A stretch of DNA of 8,339 bases from Planctomycetia bacterium (GCA_025356615.1 JANXSH010000318.1:1-8339); one strand, 5' to 3'. Counted from the stretch's first letter, positions 1 through 6,254 are shown. Notes: generated by a model from the sequence alone, not told the origin. Numbers and translations: made by a program.

Positions 1-119
1 GGTCCAACTGAGTGCAACTCAACGAATGATCCGTCGCCTAAAGCCCGATCCAAATAGAAAACAAGTGGCATTCAAATATCCTAATAAAAGCAAGAAAGCT
101 GCCTGATTTTATGCGATTC

Positions 120-230
120 TTTCCCGGATAGCCTTTTAGAGTCTGTTTTGATATTCCGCACAGGAAAAACAGCGATTTTGTACAAATGTATACTATGTTT
201 TCCCAGGAGTTTTCGCCTAGAGTCTGTTTG
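120..230. repeat. Imperfect direct repeat pair
   Basis: Two related segments of about 30 bases lie at 120-150 and 199-230. Both begin with tttccc plus a gga, and both end with the identical 12-mer tagagtctgttt (137-148 and 218-229). The middle parts differ. The gagtctgttt core recalls the termini of some IS5-type insertion sequences, but this is from memory and no transposase lies nearby. They may be remnants of two insertion ends or simply a decayed duplication. Confidence 0.45.
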
Positions 231-249
231 GGAAAGAAAGACTCTTAGG
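216..249. repeat. Imperfect hairpin, 10-bp stem
   Basis: Bases 216-225 (cctagagtct) pair with 239-249 (agactcttagg) if one base is bulged, leaving a 13-base loop. The left arm is part of the second copy of the direct repeat, so the agagtct motif occurs twice directly and once inverted within 130 bases. It could be a structured element end or a weak terminator; it has no clear U-tract on either strand. Confidence 0.4.
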
Positions 250-276
250 AGTAACGCCGTTGGCGAGCGGCCCCTG

Positions 277-435
277 TCGTAACCGTTCACCGCTCCCTCA
301 GAAGTGCCAACAGTATACATGGATCATGACCATTGTTGGCCAAATCTGACCTGTTCCGACCCTGTTTTTACTGTTCGGAAGTCCAGATTCAGCGACAAAG
401 TGTGTCGCTTTCCGAGAAGCGGTGAACGGTTACGA
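277..435. mobile_element. MITE-like segment bounded by 18-bp perfect inverted repeats
   Basis: Bases 277-294 (tcgtaaccgttcaccgct) are the exact reverse complement of 418-435, with 123 bases between them. A perfect 18-bp match at this spacing is very unlikely by chance. From position 279 the arm starts with GTAA, as the termini of IS66-family elements commonly do, so this may be a MITE or two facing IS66-type ends; that is inference. The 8-base flanks (271-278 and 434-441) differ, so no target duplication of the IS66 size is visible. Inside is a second perfect hairpin (agcgaca at 391-397 with tgtcgct at 403-409). No coding capacity is seen. Confidence 0.45.
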
Positions 436-539
436 GTCCTCCAGGTCGAACCGCCGCCTAATTAACATGCGATTGCCCTGCTTCCGGGCCGGGGTAATAT
501 TATCGATTGGACACTGCTCCAACATGAAAGTACACCGAG

Positions 540-2225
540 CTACGAGCCAACACGGAAACAGAGCCGCACGCCAACCAAGCCGAGACGGCGGTTCGGCTCC
601 CGACCGGCGCGGTACGCGCCGCGACAGAACCTATAGCGGATGTTCCAGGCTCCCCCACGCACGACGCGGACGATTTTGTCACTGCTATACAAGTTTTCAC
701 ACCACTGATAGACATTACCCGACATATCGCACAGTCCCCACGGATGAGGTGCATCTAACTTGTATTTGCCCACTACCGTCGTTGTCCCCAGATACGGCCC
801 AGTGTCATCGGTCCCATAGGGGAGCGTCCCATTGCAGTGCGCCTGCGTGCCGTTGAGCTTGTCTCCCCAGTAAAACGGTATCTTGTTCCCCTTGCCCCCG
901 CGATACGCATACTCCCACTCGTCCTCGTGAGGCAACGTTAGCTTGCCCTCCATCCCCAGTGCCTTGAACGCTATACGACGATCGTTCAGCTTCATTATGA
1001 ACAACACGCTCTCGTTCCAACTGACCTTCTCCACGGGGAATCGCGTCGTGACGAGTCCCTTGGCCTTGTTGTCTTTCTTGCCGTCGAATTCGCTCAGGTT
1101 CGCCTTCACGACCGCCTGCCACTCTTCCTGCGTTACTGGATACTTGCCCAGCCAGAACCCCTTGGTCGTATACTTCCCGCGCTTGTCTTCCGCTTCCGAC
1201 GCCAGCCACTCCGGTTCCTCTTTTGCTTTCATTTGCTTCATCACCTCATCGCGCTCGGCTTTCGGCGAGCCGAGTCGAGCCGTCCCCGCCGGGATCCAGC
1301 AGAAGACCATATCCACCCCTTTCGCGATCTCCACCGACCGCTCTTCGCCTGGCTTTGGGTCCGATGCCTTCACCGCCGTGCGCGCCAACACCAGGCTCCG
1401 GGCCGAGCCGCGTACCTCCGGCGTCTGGATCACCTTCGGCCCCTTCTCCTTCGACACCGCGTCGGGCAACTCCTCCTCGACATAGTTCGCCAGCCCCAGC
1501 CAGGTCACTTCGCCCGTCTTCTTGTTCGCCGCCTTGCCGCCGAGTCCCTCGATCACGTGGTGAAACAAGAAGCCGCGATTGTGCTTCTTGCTCTCGTGGC
1601 TCGTCTGTCCCTTACTGCAACTGAACAGCGCCACCGTGCCCCCCGGCAGGTCCGGCACCAATGGACGGGTCACGCTGCCTACGTCCGCCGGCTTCTCCCC
1701 CGATGCGCCGTCGGCGGGGTCATTGCGGCAGGCGTCCATCAGAAACACCTTCGAGGTCGCCTTGCACCTCCTCAGCGAGGCCATCACTTCTTGGATGGCG
1801 ACCAGGCTCTTCTGGTCCTTGAGGTCGCTTTCCTGTGGGCAGAAATAGAGCTTGTCCGTCTTCTTCAGATGGACCCCGTGCCCGCTGACGCCGACGAGCA
1901 TCACATCGCCCGACTTGCACCGCGCCGTTAACGTCTTCATGTGGTCGCGGATGTTCTTGGCCGTCGGACGCAAGAAATCTTTGTCCTGCTTGATCGCCTC
2001 CGAGCGCGTCAGGACGGTGACATGGTAGCCTTGTTTCGTCAGCACTACCCCGAGGTCGGTGACATCCTTCTCGGTGTAGCCGAGGTTGCGCAGCCCCGAG
2101 CCATCCGAGTAGCGCTGCACGCCGACGAGGAGGGCATACTTCTTGCCCTCGTCCTCCGCCGCCAACAGAAGGCCAGCCATGAGGACTGGGACGAATGCCG
2201 CGAGAATCCATCGACGATGTGCCAT
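540..2225 (-). CDS. Secreted caspase-like (peptidase C14) protein fused to an FGE-sulfatase-like domain
   Basis: The 561-residue protein has three parts. Residues 1-23 form a signal peptide (basic MAHRRW start, hydrophobic core, possible cleavage near LLLAA), so export is expected. Residues 28-280 are a caspase-fold peptidase C14 domain: the ALLVGVQ strand near 31, the SGHG catalytic histidine at His116 and the DACR catalytic cysteine at Cys166 are all present, so the dyad looks intact. Residues 303-559 match the FGE-sulfatase/C-type-lectin-fold family, with the hallmarks WLGKYPVTQEEW, LPHEDEWEYA, MSGNVYQW, VVRGGAW and CRGAYR. In true FGE two cysteines five residues apart do the chemistry; only the second seems kept (Cys534), with Ile529 at the place of the first. 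The C-terminal domain is therefore more likely a binding module than an enzyme. The start at 2225 is chosen because AGGAGT lies seven bases upstream and the signal peptide begins there; the frame stays open to another ATG at 2294 that lacks such a site. It diverges from the DUF11 gene. Target and trigger are unknown. Confidence 0.93.
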   Translation of the reverse strand: MAHRRWILAAFVPVLMAGLLLAAEDEGKKYALLVGVQRYSDGSGLRNLGYTEKDVTDLGVVLTKQGYHVTVLTRSEAIKQDKDFLRPTAKNIRDHMKTLTARCKSGDVMLVGVSGHGVHLKKTDKLYFCPQESDLKDQKSLVAIQEVMASLRRCKATSKVFLMDACRNDPADGASGEKPADVGSVTRPLVPDLPGGTVALFSCSKGQTSHESKKHNRGFLFHHVIEGLGGKAANKKTGEVTWLGLANYVEEELPDAVSKEKGPKVIQTPEVRGSARSLVLARTAVKASDPKPGEERSVEIAKGVDMVFCWIPAGTARLGSPKAERDEVMKQMKAKEEPEWLASEAEDKRGKYTTKGFWLGKYPVTQEEWQAVVKANLSEFDGKKDNKAKGLVTTRFPVEKVSWNESVLFIMKLNDRRIAFKALGMEGKLTLPHEDEWEYAYRGGKGNKIPFYWGDKLNGTQAHCNGTLPYGTDDTGPYLGTTTVVGKYKLDAPHPWGLCDMSGNVYQWCENLYSSDKIVRVVRGGAWNIRYRFCRGAYRAGREPNRRLGLVGVRLCFRVGS

Positions 2226-2232
2226 GGCGAAT

Positions 2233-2238
2233 ACTCCT
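2233..2238 (-). promoter_or_regulatory. Ribosome binding site fixing the start of the caspase/FGE gene
   Basis: Read on the minus strand this is AGGAGT, seven bases before the ATG at 2225-2223. The alternative in-frame ATG at 2294 is preceded by AACTTTTTCGAG with no comparable purine site, so the shorter form with the signal peptide at its N-terminus is preferred. Confidence 0.75.
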
Positions 2239-2414
2239 GAGACGCGAAGAGGCAGCCTATAGAGAGAGGATAAAGGAGTGAGAGGGGATTTCATCTCGAA
2301 AAAGTTCCCGCACGGCGGAATTCGTTTAGCCGCGACGCGAACCGGAGCGCTAGGTCAGCGTTCATGAGGCGGACAAGCGGTTCGCTCCCCTGAGGGTGTG
2401 ACTACGGAAGCAAC

Positions 2415-2593
2415 CCCCGGATGAAGCGTAGCGCAATCCGGGGCTACATTTCTGTCACCCCTGCCGGGGTTCAGGAGTCCATGCGTCACCTCGCGCGAAT
2501 TGGCGTGGAGTCAGCGAAGGTCAGGGTATGCGTATCGAACCCCGTTAGGGGTGACAGAATTGTAGCCCGGATGAAGCGTAGCGCAACCTGGGG
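2415..2593. repeat. Nested REP-like palindromic repeat
   Basis: A 21-base unit around ggatgaagcgtagcgcaa occurs twice in the same orientation, 150 bases apart (2416-2436 and 2566-2586). The first copy is itself a hairpin: ccccggat at 2415-2422 pairs with atccgggg at 2436-2443. Between the copies lies an inverted repeat with 32-base arms, 2441-2472 and 2537-2568, differing at only three positions; the arms share ttctgtcacccc/ggggtgacagaa and gggctaca/tgtagccc. The 64-base centre shows no structure I recognise. The cccggatgaagcg-type motif resembles intergenic repeats known from many bacterial genomes. A decayed relative occurs at 4954-4979. Its role is unknown; it could affect transcript ends, DNA structure or both. 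Confidence 0.75.
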
Positions 2594-2631
2594 CGCGTGC
2601 TGCCCGATCCTCTCGCTCCCCGAGGTCCGTC

Positions 2632-2659
2632 TTGACACTCGATCGCGTCCCGGTATAGT
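2632..2659 (+). promoter_or_regulatory. Sigma70-type promoter for the DUF11-repeat gene
   Basis: A perfect -35 box TTGACA (2632-2637) and a near-consensus -10 box TATAGT (2654-2659) are separated by 16 bases. Transcription would start near 2666 and give an untranslated leader of about 100 bases before the ATG at 2769. It lies just right of the REP-like element. No operator could be identified. Confidence 0.65.
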
Positions 2660-2750
2660 CCCGTCGCCAATTAAGGTCGATGCGCTCTAAGTCGGGGATC
2701 CTTGGATCCGCCACGGTGGGGGGTTGCGTATCGGCATGGAATCGTTTGTA

Positions 2751-2761
2751 AGGGGAGAGGG
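2751..2761 (+). promoter_or_regulatory. Ribosome binding site of the DUF11-repeat gene
   Basis: The purine tract AGGGGAGAGGG ends seven bases before the ATG at 2769. A competing ATG at 2762 directly abuts the tract and lies in a frame with no recognisable product. A TGA at 2763-2765, in frame with 2769, rules out a longer N-terminus. Confidence 0.7.
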
Positions 2762-2768
2762 ATGAAGC

Positions 2769-4784
2769 ATGTTTCTCTTGGCAGGCTTGGGTGTGTTCAC
2801 TGCCTGCCTGGCGGGCTGGGTTGCCCTGGCCCATGCCCAACCGACTCCAGTCGGTGTAGGGCCGGTCGATCCCCCTGGGGTCGAGAGTCCGGTTCAGCCT
2901 CCGTTGCCTGGTGGTGCCAGCAAGGGGCAGGATATCCCGCCTTTCGAGCCGTCCGCCGCACCTCCCAAGGTGCCGACGGCCAAGATCCCGCCCGCGCCGA
3001 TGATCGAAACGCCCCCCGCCCCCATGATTCCGCCCACGCCGAACATGATCGAGACGCCCCCCGCCGGCCTCCCTTCGCCGGTCACGCCCGTCGCGAAGCC
3101 AGTCATCGGCCTCGCAGAGGATAAGGCCGACCCGAAGGAAATGAAGCCCGCTCCCGTGAGTGGCCTGTCCCCCATCGGGGCGGGAGAAACGAACACCGTT
3201 GCTAAACCCGCCTCCGGCGAGAAGGTCGATCCCGCCCTGGAGCAACTCTCCGGGAAGCAGGAGCCGGGCGTTAGTCTGGAATGGGTGGGAACGCCCATCG
3301 CCAAAGTGGGCCAGGCGGGGGAATACTCGCTCGTCGTCCGCAACCTCGGCAACAACCCGTTGCAGGATGTGATCGTGAAGGTCGCGATTCCGACCGGCCT
3401 GAGCGTTCAGGGGTCCACCCCGAAGGCGCTGGATGAGCGCGGCAAGTTGGTCTGGGATCTCGGCACGCTCCTCGCCAAGCAGGAGCGCGTCATCGTGTTG
3501 AAGATGCAGGCCGAGGCCAAGGGCGACAGCACGCCGCAGGCCTGGGTCACGTTCACCGGCTCCGCCGTGATGCGCGTCAGCGTCCGCGAGCCGAAGCTCG
3601 CCGTGAAGTGTTCGGTCGCCGACAAGGTTCTCGTCGGCGATCCCGCCGCGTTCACGCTGACCGTGACGAACCCCGGCGACGGCTCGGCGGACCACGTCAA
3701 GATCCACGCGGTGTTGTCCGAAGGTCTCGAACACGCCCGCGGCAACAAGATCGATTTCGACATCGGCAACCTCGCCCCCGGCGAGTCGCGCAACGTCACG
3801 CTGCTCTGCGCCACCCGCACCGGCGGCGCGCAGAAGTGCGAAGCCGTCGCCGAGGCCGAGGGGGGCCTGTCGGCAAAGGACGCCGTGTCGCTCAACGTCA
3901 TCATGCCGCGCCTCGACCTCCAGATCGTCGGGCCGCGTCTGCGCTACTTGGACCGCAAGGCGATCTATTCGCTCAAGGTGACGAACCCCGGCGATGCCCC
4001 GGCGTCGAACGTGACGGTGGCCGACACGGTCCCGGCGGGCTTCAAGGTGTTGGCGGCCAGCGACGGCGGTCGGCACGACTTCCAGACCCGCACGGTCTCG
4101 TGGTTCCTCGGCGAGGTCGGCCCCGGCCAGACCCGCGAGGTCAAGCTCGAGGTCCAGGCCGTCAACGTCGGCGAACACAAGCACAAGGCGACCGCCGTCG
4201 GTGCCCGCGGCCTGCGTGCGGAGAGCGAATTGATGACCCGAGTCGAGGGGCTGTCGGCCCTGCTCGTCGAGCTGGTGGACACCGACGACCCGGTCGAGGT
4301 CGGCGGCGAAACGGGCTACGAAGTCCGTATCACGAACACCGGCTCCAAGACCGAGACGGACTTGAAGCTCATCGCGTTCATCCCCGAGAAGATGGAGTTC
4401 AAGAACGCCACCGGGCCGGTTCGCTTCCGCGTCGATGGCCGAACCGTCATCTTCGAGCCGCTCGAGAAGCTCGCCCCGCGAGCTGACGCGATCTTCCGCG
4501 TCAACGTCAAGGCGCTCAGCGCGGGCCAATGCCTGTTCCGCATCCAGGTCAACAGCGCCAACCTGACCGATCCCGTCGTGAAGAACGAGTCCACGCGGAT
4601 CTACGCCGACTCCAACGAAACCGGCTCGGGGACGCCACCCGCTTCGTCGGGCATCAACCCGCCCCCGGCTGGGCCGATCGGCACGCCCCCGGTGGGTGTC
4701 CTCCCGGCTCCCGTACCCGGCGTGAATCCGACCGAGCCAGCCTCCGGCCCTCCGGGTGAGCTGCCCCGTCCCGGCGGGTATTGA
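2769..4784 (+). CDS. Secreted proline-rich protein with four tandem DUF11-type repeats
   Basis: This 671-residue protein starts with a signal peptide (residues 1-23, hydrophobic, ending LAHA before QP). A proline-rich linker follows (about 24-165), with the PMIETPPA motif repeated. Then come four Ig-like repeats of about 105-117 residues, starting near 168, 274, 379 and 496. Each carries the DUF11/conserved-repeat signature: a strand such as YSLVVRNLG, FTLTVTNPGD, YSLKVTNPGD or YEVRITNTG, followed by an amphipathic V.IP.G turn and a W.LG or F.IGNLAPGE element. The last 55 residues are rich in proline and glycine. No sortase, PEP-CTERM or transmembrane anchor is seen at the C-terminus. In this family such repeats are usually extracellular or envelope structural modules; a precise role cannot be read from the sequence. 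The gene has its own promoter, diverges from the caspase/FGE gene, and converges with the cysteine-rich gene across a large palindrome. The signal peptide lacks basic residues before its hydrophobic core, which is unusual. Confidence 0.93.
   Translation: MFLLAGLGVFTACLAGWVALAHAQPTPVGVGPVDPPGVESPVQPPLPGGASKGQDIPPFEPSAAPPKVPTAKIPPAPMIETPPAPMIPPTPNMIETPPAGLPSPVTPVAKPVIGLAEDKADPKEMKPAPVSGLSPIGAGETNTVAKPASGEKVDPALEQLSGKQEPGVSLEWVGTPIAKVGQAGEYSLVVRNLGNNPLQDVIVKVAIPTGLSVQGSTPKALDERGKLVWDLGTLLAKQERVIVLKMQAEAKGDSTPQAWVTFTGSAVMRVSVREPKLAVKCSVADKVLVGDPAAFTLTVTNPGDGSADHVKIHAVLSEGLEHARGNKIDFDIGNLAPGESRNVTLLCATRTGGAQKCEAVAEAEGGLSAKDAVSLNVIMPRLDLQIVGPRLRYLDRKAIYSLKVTNPGDAPASNVTVADTVPAGFKVLAASDGGRHDFQTRTVSWFLGEVGPGQTREVKLEVQAVNVGEHKHKATAVGARGLRAESELMTRVEGLSALLVELVDTDDPVEVGGETGYEVRITNTGSKTETDLKLIAFIPEKMEFKNATGPVRFRVDGRTVIFEPLEKLAPRADAIFRVNVKALSAGQCLFRIQVNSANLTDPVVKNESTRIYADSNETGSGTPPASSGINPPPAGPIGTPPVGVLPAPVPGVNPTEPASGPPGELPRPGGY
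3000..3065 (+). repeat. 21-bp direct repeat within the proline-rich linker
   Basis: Bases 3000-3020 and 3045-3065 are identical except at one position (3008 versus 3053), a period of 45 bases. They encode the repeated MIETPPA peptide. This looks like a local duplication that lengthens the linker between the signal peptide and the DUF11-type repeats. Confidence 0.7.
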
Positions 4785-4853
4785 TACGACGGTCAGCGGT
4801 GAGTGAGACGCACTGTTACCATTAGGGGTCTGACACGACCCGCTCGCCGAATG

Positions 4854-4919
4854 TAGTAACGAACACGGACGGCCTGTCAAGCTCTCGAGCGCTTGACAGG
4901 CCGTCCGTGTTCGTTACTA
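4854..4919. terminator. 29-bp perfect inverted repeat between convergent genes
   Basis: Bases 4854-4882 are the exact reverse complement of 4891-4919; the 8-base centre (4883-4890) contains the palindrome ctcgag. It sits between the stop codons of the plus-strand DUF11 gene (4784) and the minus-strand cysteine-rich gene (4979), exactly where a two-way terminator would be. No T-tract follows either arm (the right arm is followed by atgggcgagg), so it is not a classic intrinsic terminator. The stem is far longer and more perfect than termination needs. It may instead be a mobile palindromic repeat or an RNA-stabilising stem shared by both transcripts. Confidence 0.6.
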
Positions 4920-4953
4920 ATGGGCGAGGTTGGGCGAACCTGAGCGAGGCGAA

Positions 4954-4979
4954 CCGGGCGATGAAGTGTAGCCGGGGCT
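4954..4979. repeat. Decayed copy of the REP-like motif
   Basis: The segment with gatgaagtgtagc followed by ccggggct matches the core of the repeat at 2415-2443 (ggatgaagcgtagcgcaatccggggct), with one substitution and a short deletion. It abuts and just touches the stop codon of the cysteine-rich gene, showing that this repeat family is scattered between genes. Confidence 0.4.
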
Positions 4980-5920
4980 TACTTCAAAGGACGATCGACG
5001 AGGCTGATTGCTTGGACTCTGTAGAGGGGGCCGCCGAGGCGTGCGGAACCCTTCTCGCTAATGACCTGGCCTTCGATGGTGACGAGATCGCCCTCACGGT
5101 AGTTGTTCATCATTCGGTCGCGGGCCAGAATCACGCTTCCTCCGTTGCGATCCTCTTCAGCGAGAGGAGCGTAGCGTAGGACCCAGAGTCCCCCGTCGGC
5201 ATGCACGAAAGACAGTTGCCCCGTCAGGCGACTGTAATTCGAGGCGTGGCTTACACGCTGTTCATACCGACGGGCCAACTCAAAAGGGTTCTTGACCTCC
5301 GTTTCGATGCGAGCGCCCGCCGGGGCGATCGGGGCGATCGGGACGATAGGGGCCGAGACACCCTTACCGTCGTCCTTCGGCATCTTCTTGATCGGCTCGA
5401 TCGACTTGCCCGGCTCGACCGGGGTCACCGGGTGAGACGGAACGCCAATGGCCGGGGCACCGATCGACGGGGCGCAGCCCGCACAGCCGGGCTGGGCTAC
5501 ACCAGCGCAGCCCGAATCGCAACTGTCACAAGTCGGGCAGCAGTTGCTCTTGCACTTGCGAGCGCGGAGACGGTCCAACAGACTGGGCTTCTTGGTGCAG
5601 CAAGAATCGCAGCTCGAGCCACAGCTCGCCGTTGCGCAGCTGGAAGTGGCACAGGCTGGTGCCGCACAGGTCGGAGCCGCACAAGCCGACTCGCAGCAAG
5701 ACGACTTTTTACGGAAGCGGGCTTTGATTCGATCGCAGAAGCTGGGCTTGCCGCAGCAATCCGAGCCGCACGAGTCGCAACCCGCACCGCAATCGCCAAC
5801 AGTGCCGCCACCACAGCCGCCCGGGATGGGCGTCGAGACGATCGGTCCAGACGCAGGGGGTGCGGCGTGGACCGCGTCACCTGCGCTGACTGATGTCAGC
5901 AGCAGAAAGAGTACATTCAC
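4979..5920 (-). CDS. Secreted cysteine-rich protein with duplicated motif and OB-like C-terminal domain
   Basis: The 313-residue protein starts with GTG at 5920-5918, preceded by GGAGG with nine bases between. Residues 1-19 form a signal peptide (hydrophobic core, VHA before AP). Residues 36-149 hold all 25 cysteines, many as CC, CDSC or CxxxxC. Within them a module occurs twice: KPSFCDRIKARFRKKSSCC (58-76) and KPSLLDRLRARKCKSNCC (111-128), each preceded by a CDSC-type cluster and separated by an AAPxC/ATSSC repeat tract. A proline-rich linker follows (about 150-205). The cysteine-free C-terminal domain (206-313) contains NYSRLTGQLSFVHADGG, WVLRYAPL and GDLVTIEGQVI, a beta-rich, OB-fold-like pattern. 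Small exported proteins with many cysteines and KPS..DRL motifs are familiar in planctomycetes, but their function is not established. Disulfide cross-linking in the envelope or metal binding are possible. No enzyme motif is seen. The sulfotransferase gene lies upstream on the same strand, but the 336-base gap argues against tight coupling. Confidence 0.88.
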   Translation of the reverse strand: MNVLFLLLTSVSAGDAVHAAPPASGPIVSTPIPGGCGGGTVGDCGAGCDSCGSDCCGKPSFCDRIKARFRKKSSCCESACAAPTCAAPACATSSCATASCGSSCDSCCTKKPSLLDRLRARKCKSNCCPTCDSCDSGCAGVAQPGCAGCAPSIGAPAIGVPSHPVTPVEPGKSIEPIKKMPKDDGKGVSAPIVPIAPIAPAGARIETEVKNPFELARRYEQRVSHASNYSRLTGQLSFVHADGGLWVLRYAPLAEEDRNGGSVILARDRMMNNYREGDLVTIEGQVISEKGSARLGGPLYRVQAISLVDRPLK

Positions 5921-5929
5921 GGGAGTATT

Positions 5930-5934
5930 CCTCC
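5930..5934 (-). promoter_or_regulatory. Ribosome binding site supporting a GTG start
   Basis: Read on the minus strand this is GGAGG, nine bases before the GTG at 5920. An ATG four bases downstream (GTGAATG) is in another frame, so GTG is the only start here that gives the signal peptide MNVLFLLL. Confidence 0.7.
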
Positions 5935-6170
5935 GTAGATCCGGGGATTAGACACCGACGACCTGAGCGAACCGAAGTCCTCTCATCCCTGGGCGGGAAG
6001 CGACCGGCGGTGCGTTCCTCTCCTGTATCCGATGCCTGGGCGCCGTCCATCCGGTCCCAATCGCTCGGTTACTAACCCTAAACATCGGCTCCCAAATCGC
6101 CTCTCTTGAGGAGGTTCCCACGAAGGATCCATCATCCCTCGACCGCGCTCCCTACCTGTCCCGCTGTAAC

Positions 6171-6254
6171 CGTTCGATTTTGTGGAGACTGCCTGGATTC
6201 GCTACGTTACGCAGCCATTCGTGCGGGACGGAGGATGCGTGTCAAAATCGAACG
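6171..6254. repeat. 12-bp perfect inverted repeat downstream of the sulfotransferase gene
   Basis: Bases 6171-6182 (cgttcgattttg) are the exact reverse complement of 6243-6254, with 60 bases between. The right arm ends two bases before the stop codon complement at 6257. The left arm is fused to gtaac, giving gtaaccgttc as at 279-288. It may be a second, decayed IS66-type end or MITE. The long loop makes a simple terminator unlikely. Confidence 0.45.

Larger units (their letters stand above)
1..539. other. Gene-free, AT-richer flank downstream of the caspase/FGE gene
   Basis: No open frame here has a plausible product, ribosome site or family resemblance. The first 250 bases are clearly richer in A and T than the genes to the right, which suggests a different origin or decayed mobile DNA. 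The stretch holds an imperfect direct repeat (120-230), an imperfect hairpin (216-249) and an 18-bp perfect inverted repeat (277-435), listed separately. The 79-codon minus-strand frame at 81-320 owes its internal similarity to the DNA direct repeat and is probably not a gene. No clear terminator for the minus-strand gene ending at 540 was found. Confidence 0.6.
2226..2768. other. Divergent intergenic region with REP-like element and promoter
   Basis: This 543-base gap separates the divergently transcribed caspase/FGE (left) and DUF11-repeat (right) genes, so it must hold both promoters. The rightward promoter at 2632-2659 is clear. I could not find a convincing leftward promoter. The middle (2415-2593) is a composite palindromic repeat. 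Short frames inside it are produced by the repeat and have no credible product. Confidence 0.7.

Noticed and set aside
81..320. 79-codon minus-strand frame in the AT-rich flank
   Set aside because: No family resemblance; its internal peptide similarity (TDSRRKLLGK/TDSKRLSGK) comes from the DNA direct repeat, and its upstream part crosses the inverted-repeat arm at 277-294.
1..539. DGR template repeat or reverse transcriptase downstream of the FGE-like tail
   Set aside because: No near copy of bases 540-660 and no reverse-transcriptase motifs could be found in this stretch.
943..1485. Plus-strand open frames opposite the caspase/FGE gene (also 1223-1624 and 1233-1931)
   Set aside because: Low-complexity Ser/Pro/Arg translations antisense to a gene with clear catalytic motifs; no ribosome sites or domains.
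2226..2294. Longer N-terminus for the caspase/FGE protein from the ATG at 2294
   Set aside because: No ribosome site at 2294, and the extension would bury a well-formed signal peptide; AGGAGT with seven-base spacing supports 2225.
2415..2593. CRISPR array
   Set aside because: Only two direct copies with a 150-base interval, themselves part of palindromes; no regular short spacers and no cas genes.
2702..3124. Plus-strand frame overlapping the start of the DUF11 gene (MKHVSLGRLG from 2762)
   Set aside because: Its ATG is too close to the purine tract, the product has no recognisable features, and it ends inside the proline-rich region, whose real frame is clear.
2511..4880. Very long (789-codon) open frame on the minus strand opposite the DUF11-repeat gene
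   Set aside because: It is the antisense shadow of a high-G+C gene: low-complexity Arg/Asp/Gly/Leu-rich translation, no recognisable domain, TTG start inside the 29-bp palindrome, and it runs through the promoter and REP-like element. The plus-strand product has a signal peptide and clear repeats.
5322..5350. Short tandem 9-base repeat (ggggcgatc-like) in the cysteine-rich gene
   Set aside because: It simply encodes the IAPIAP-type linker and shows no sign of a separate element.
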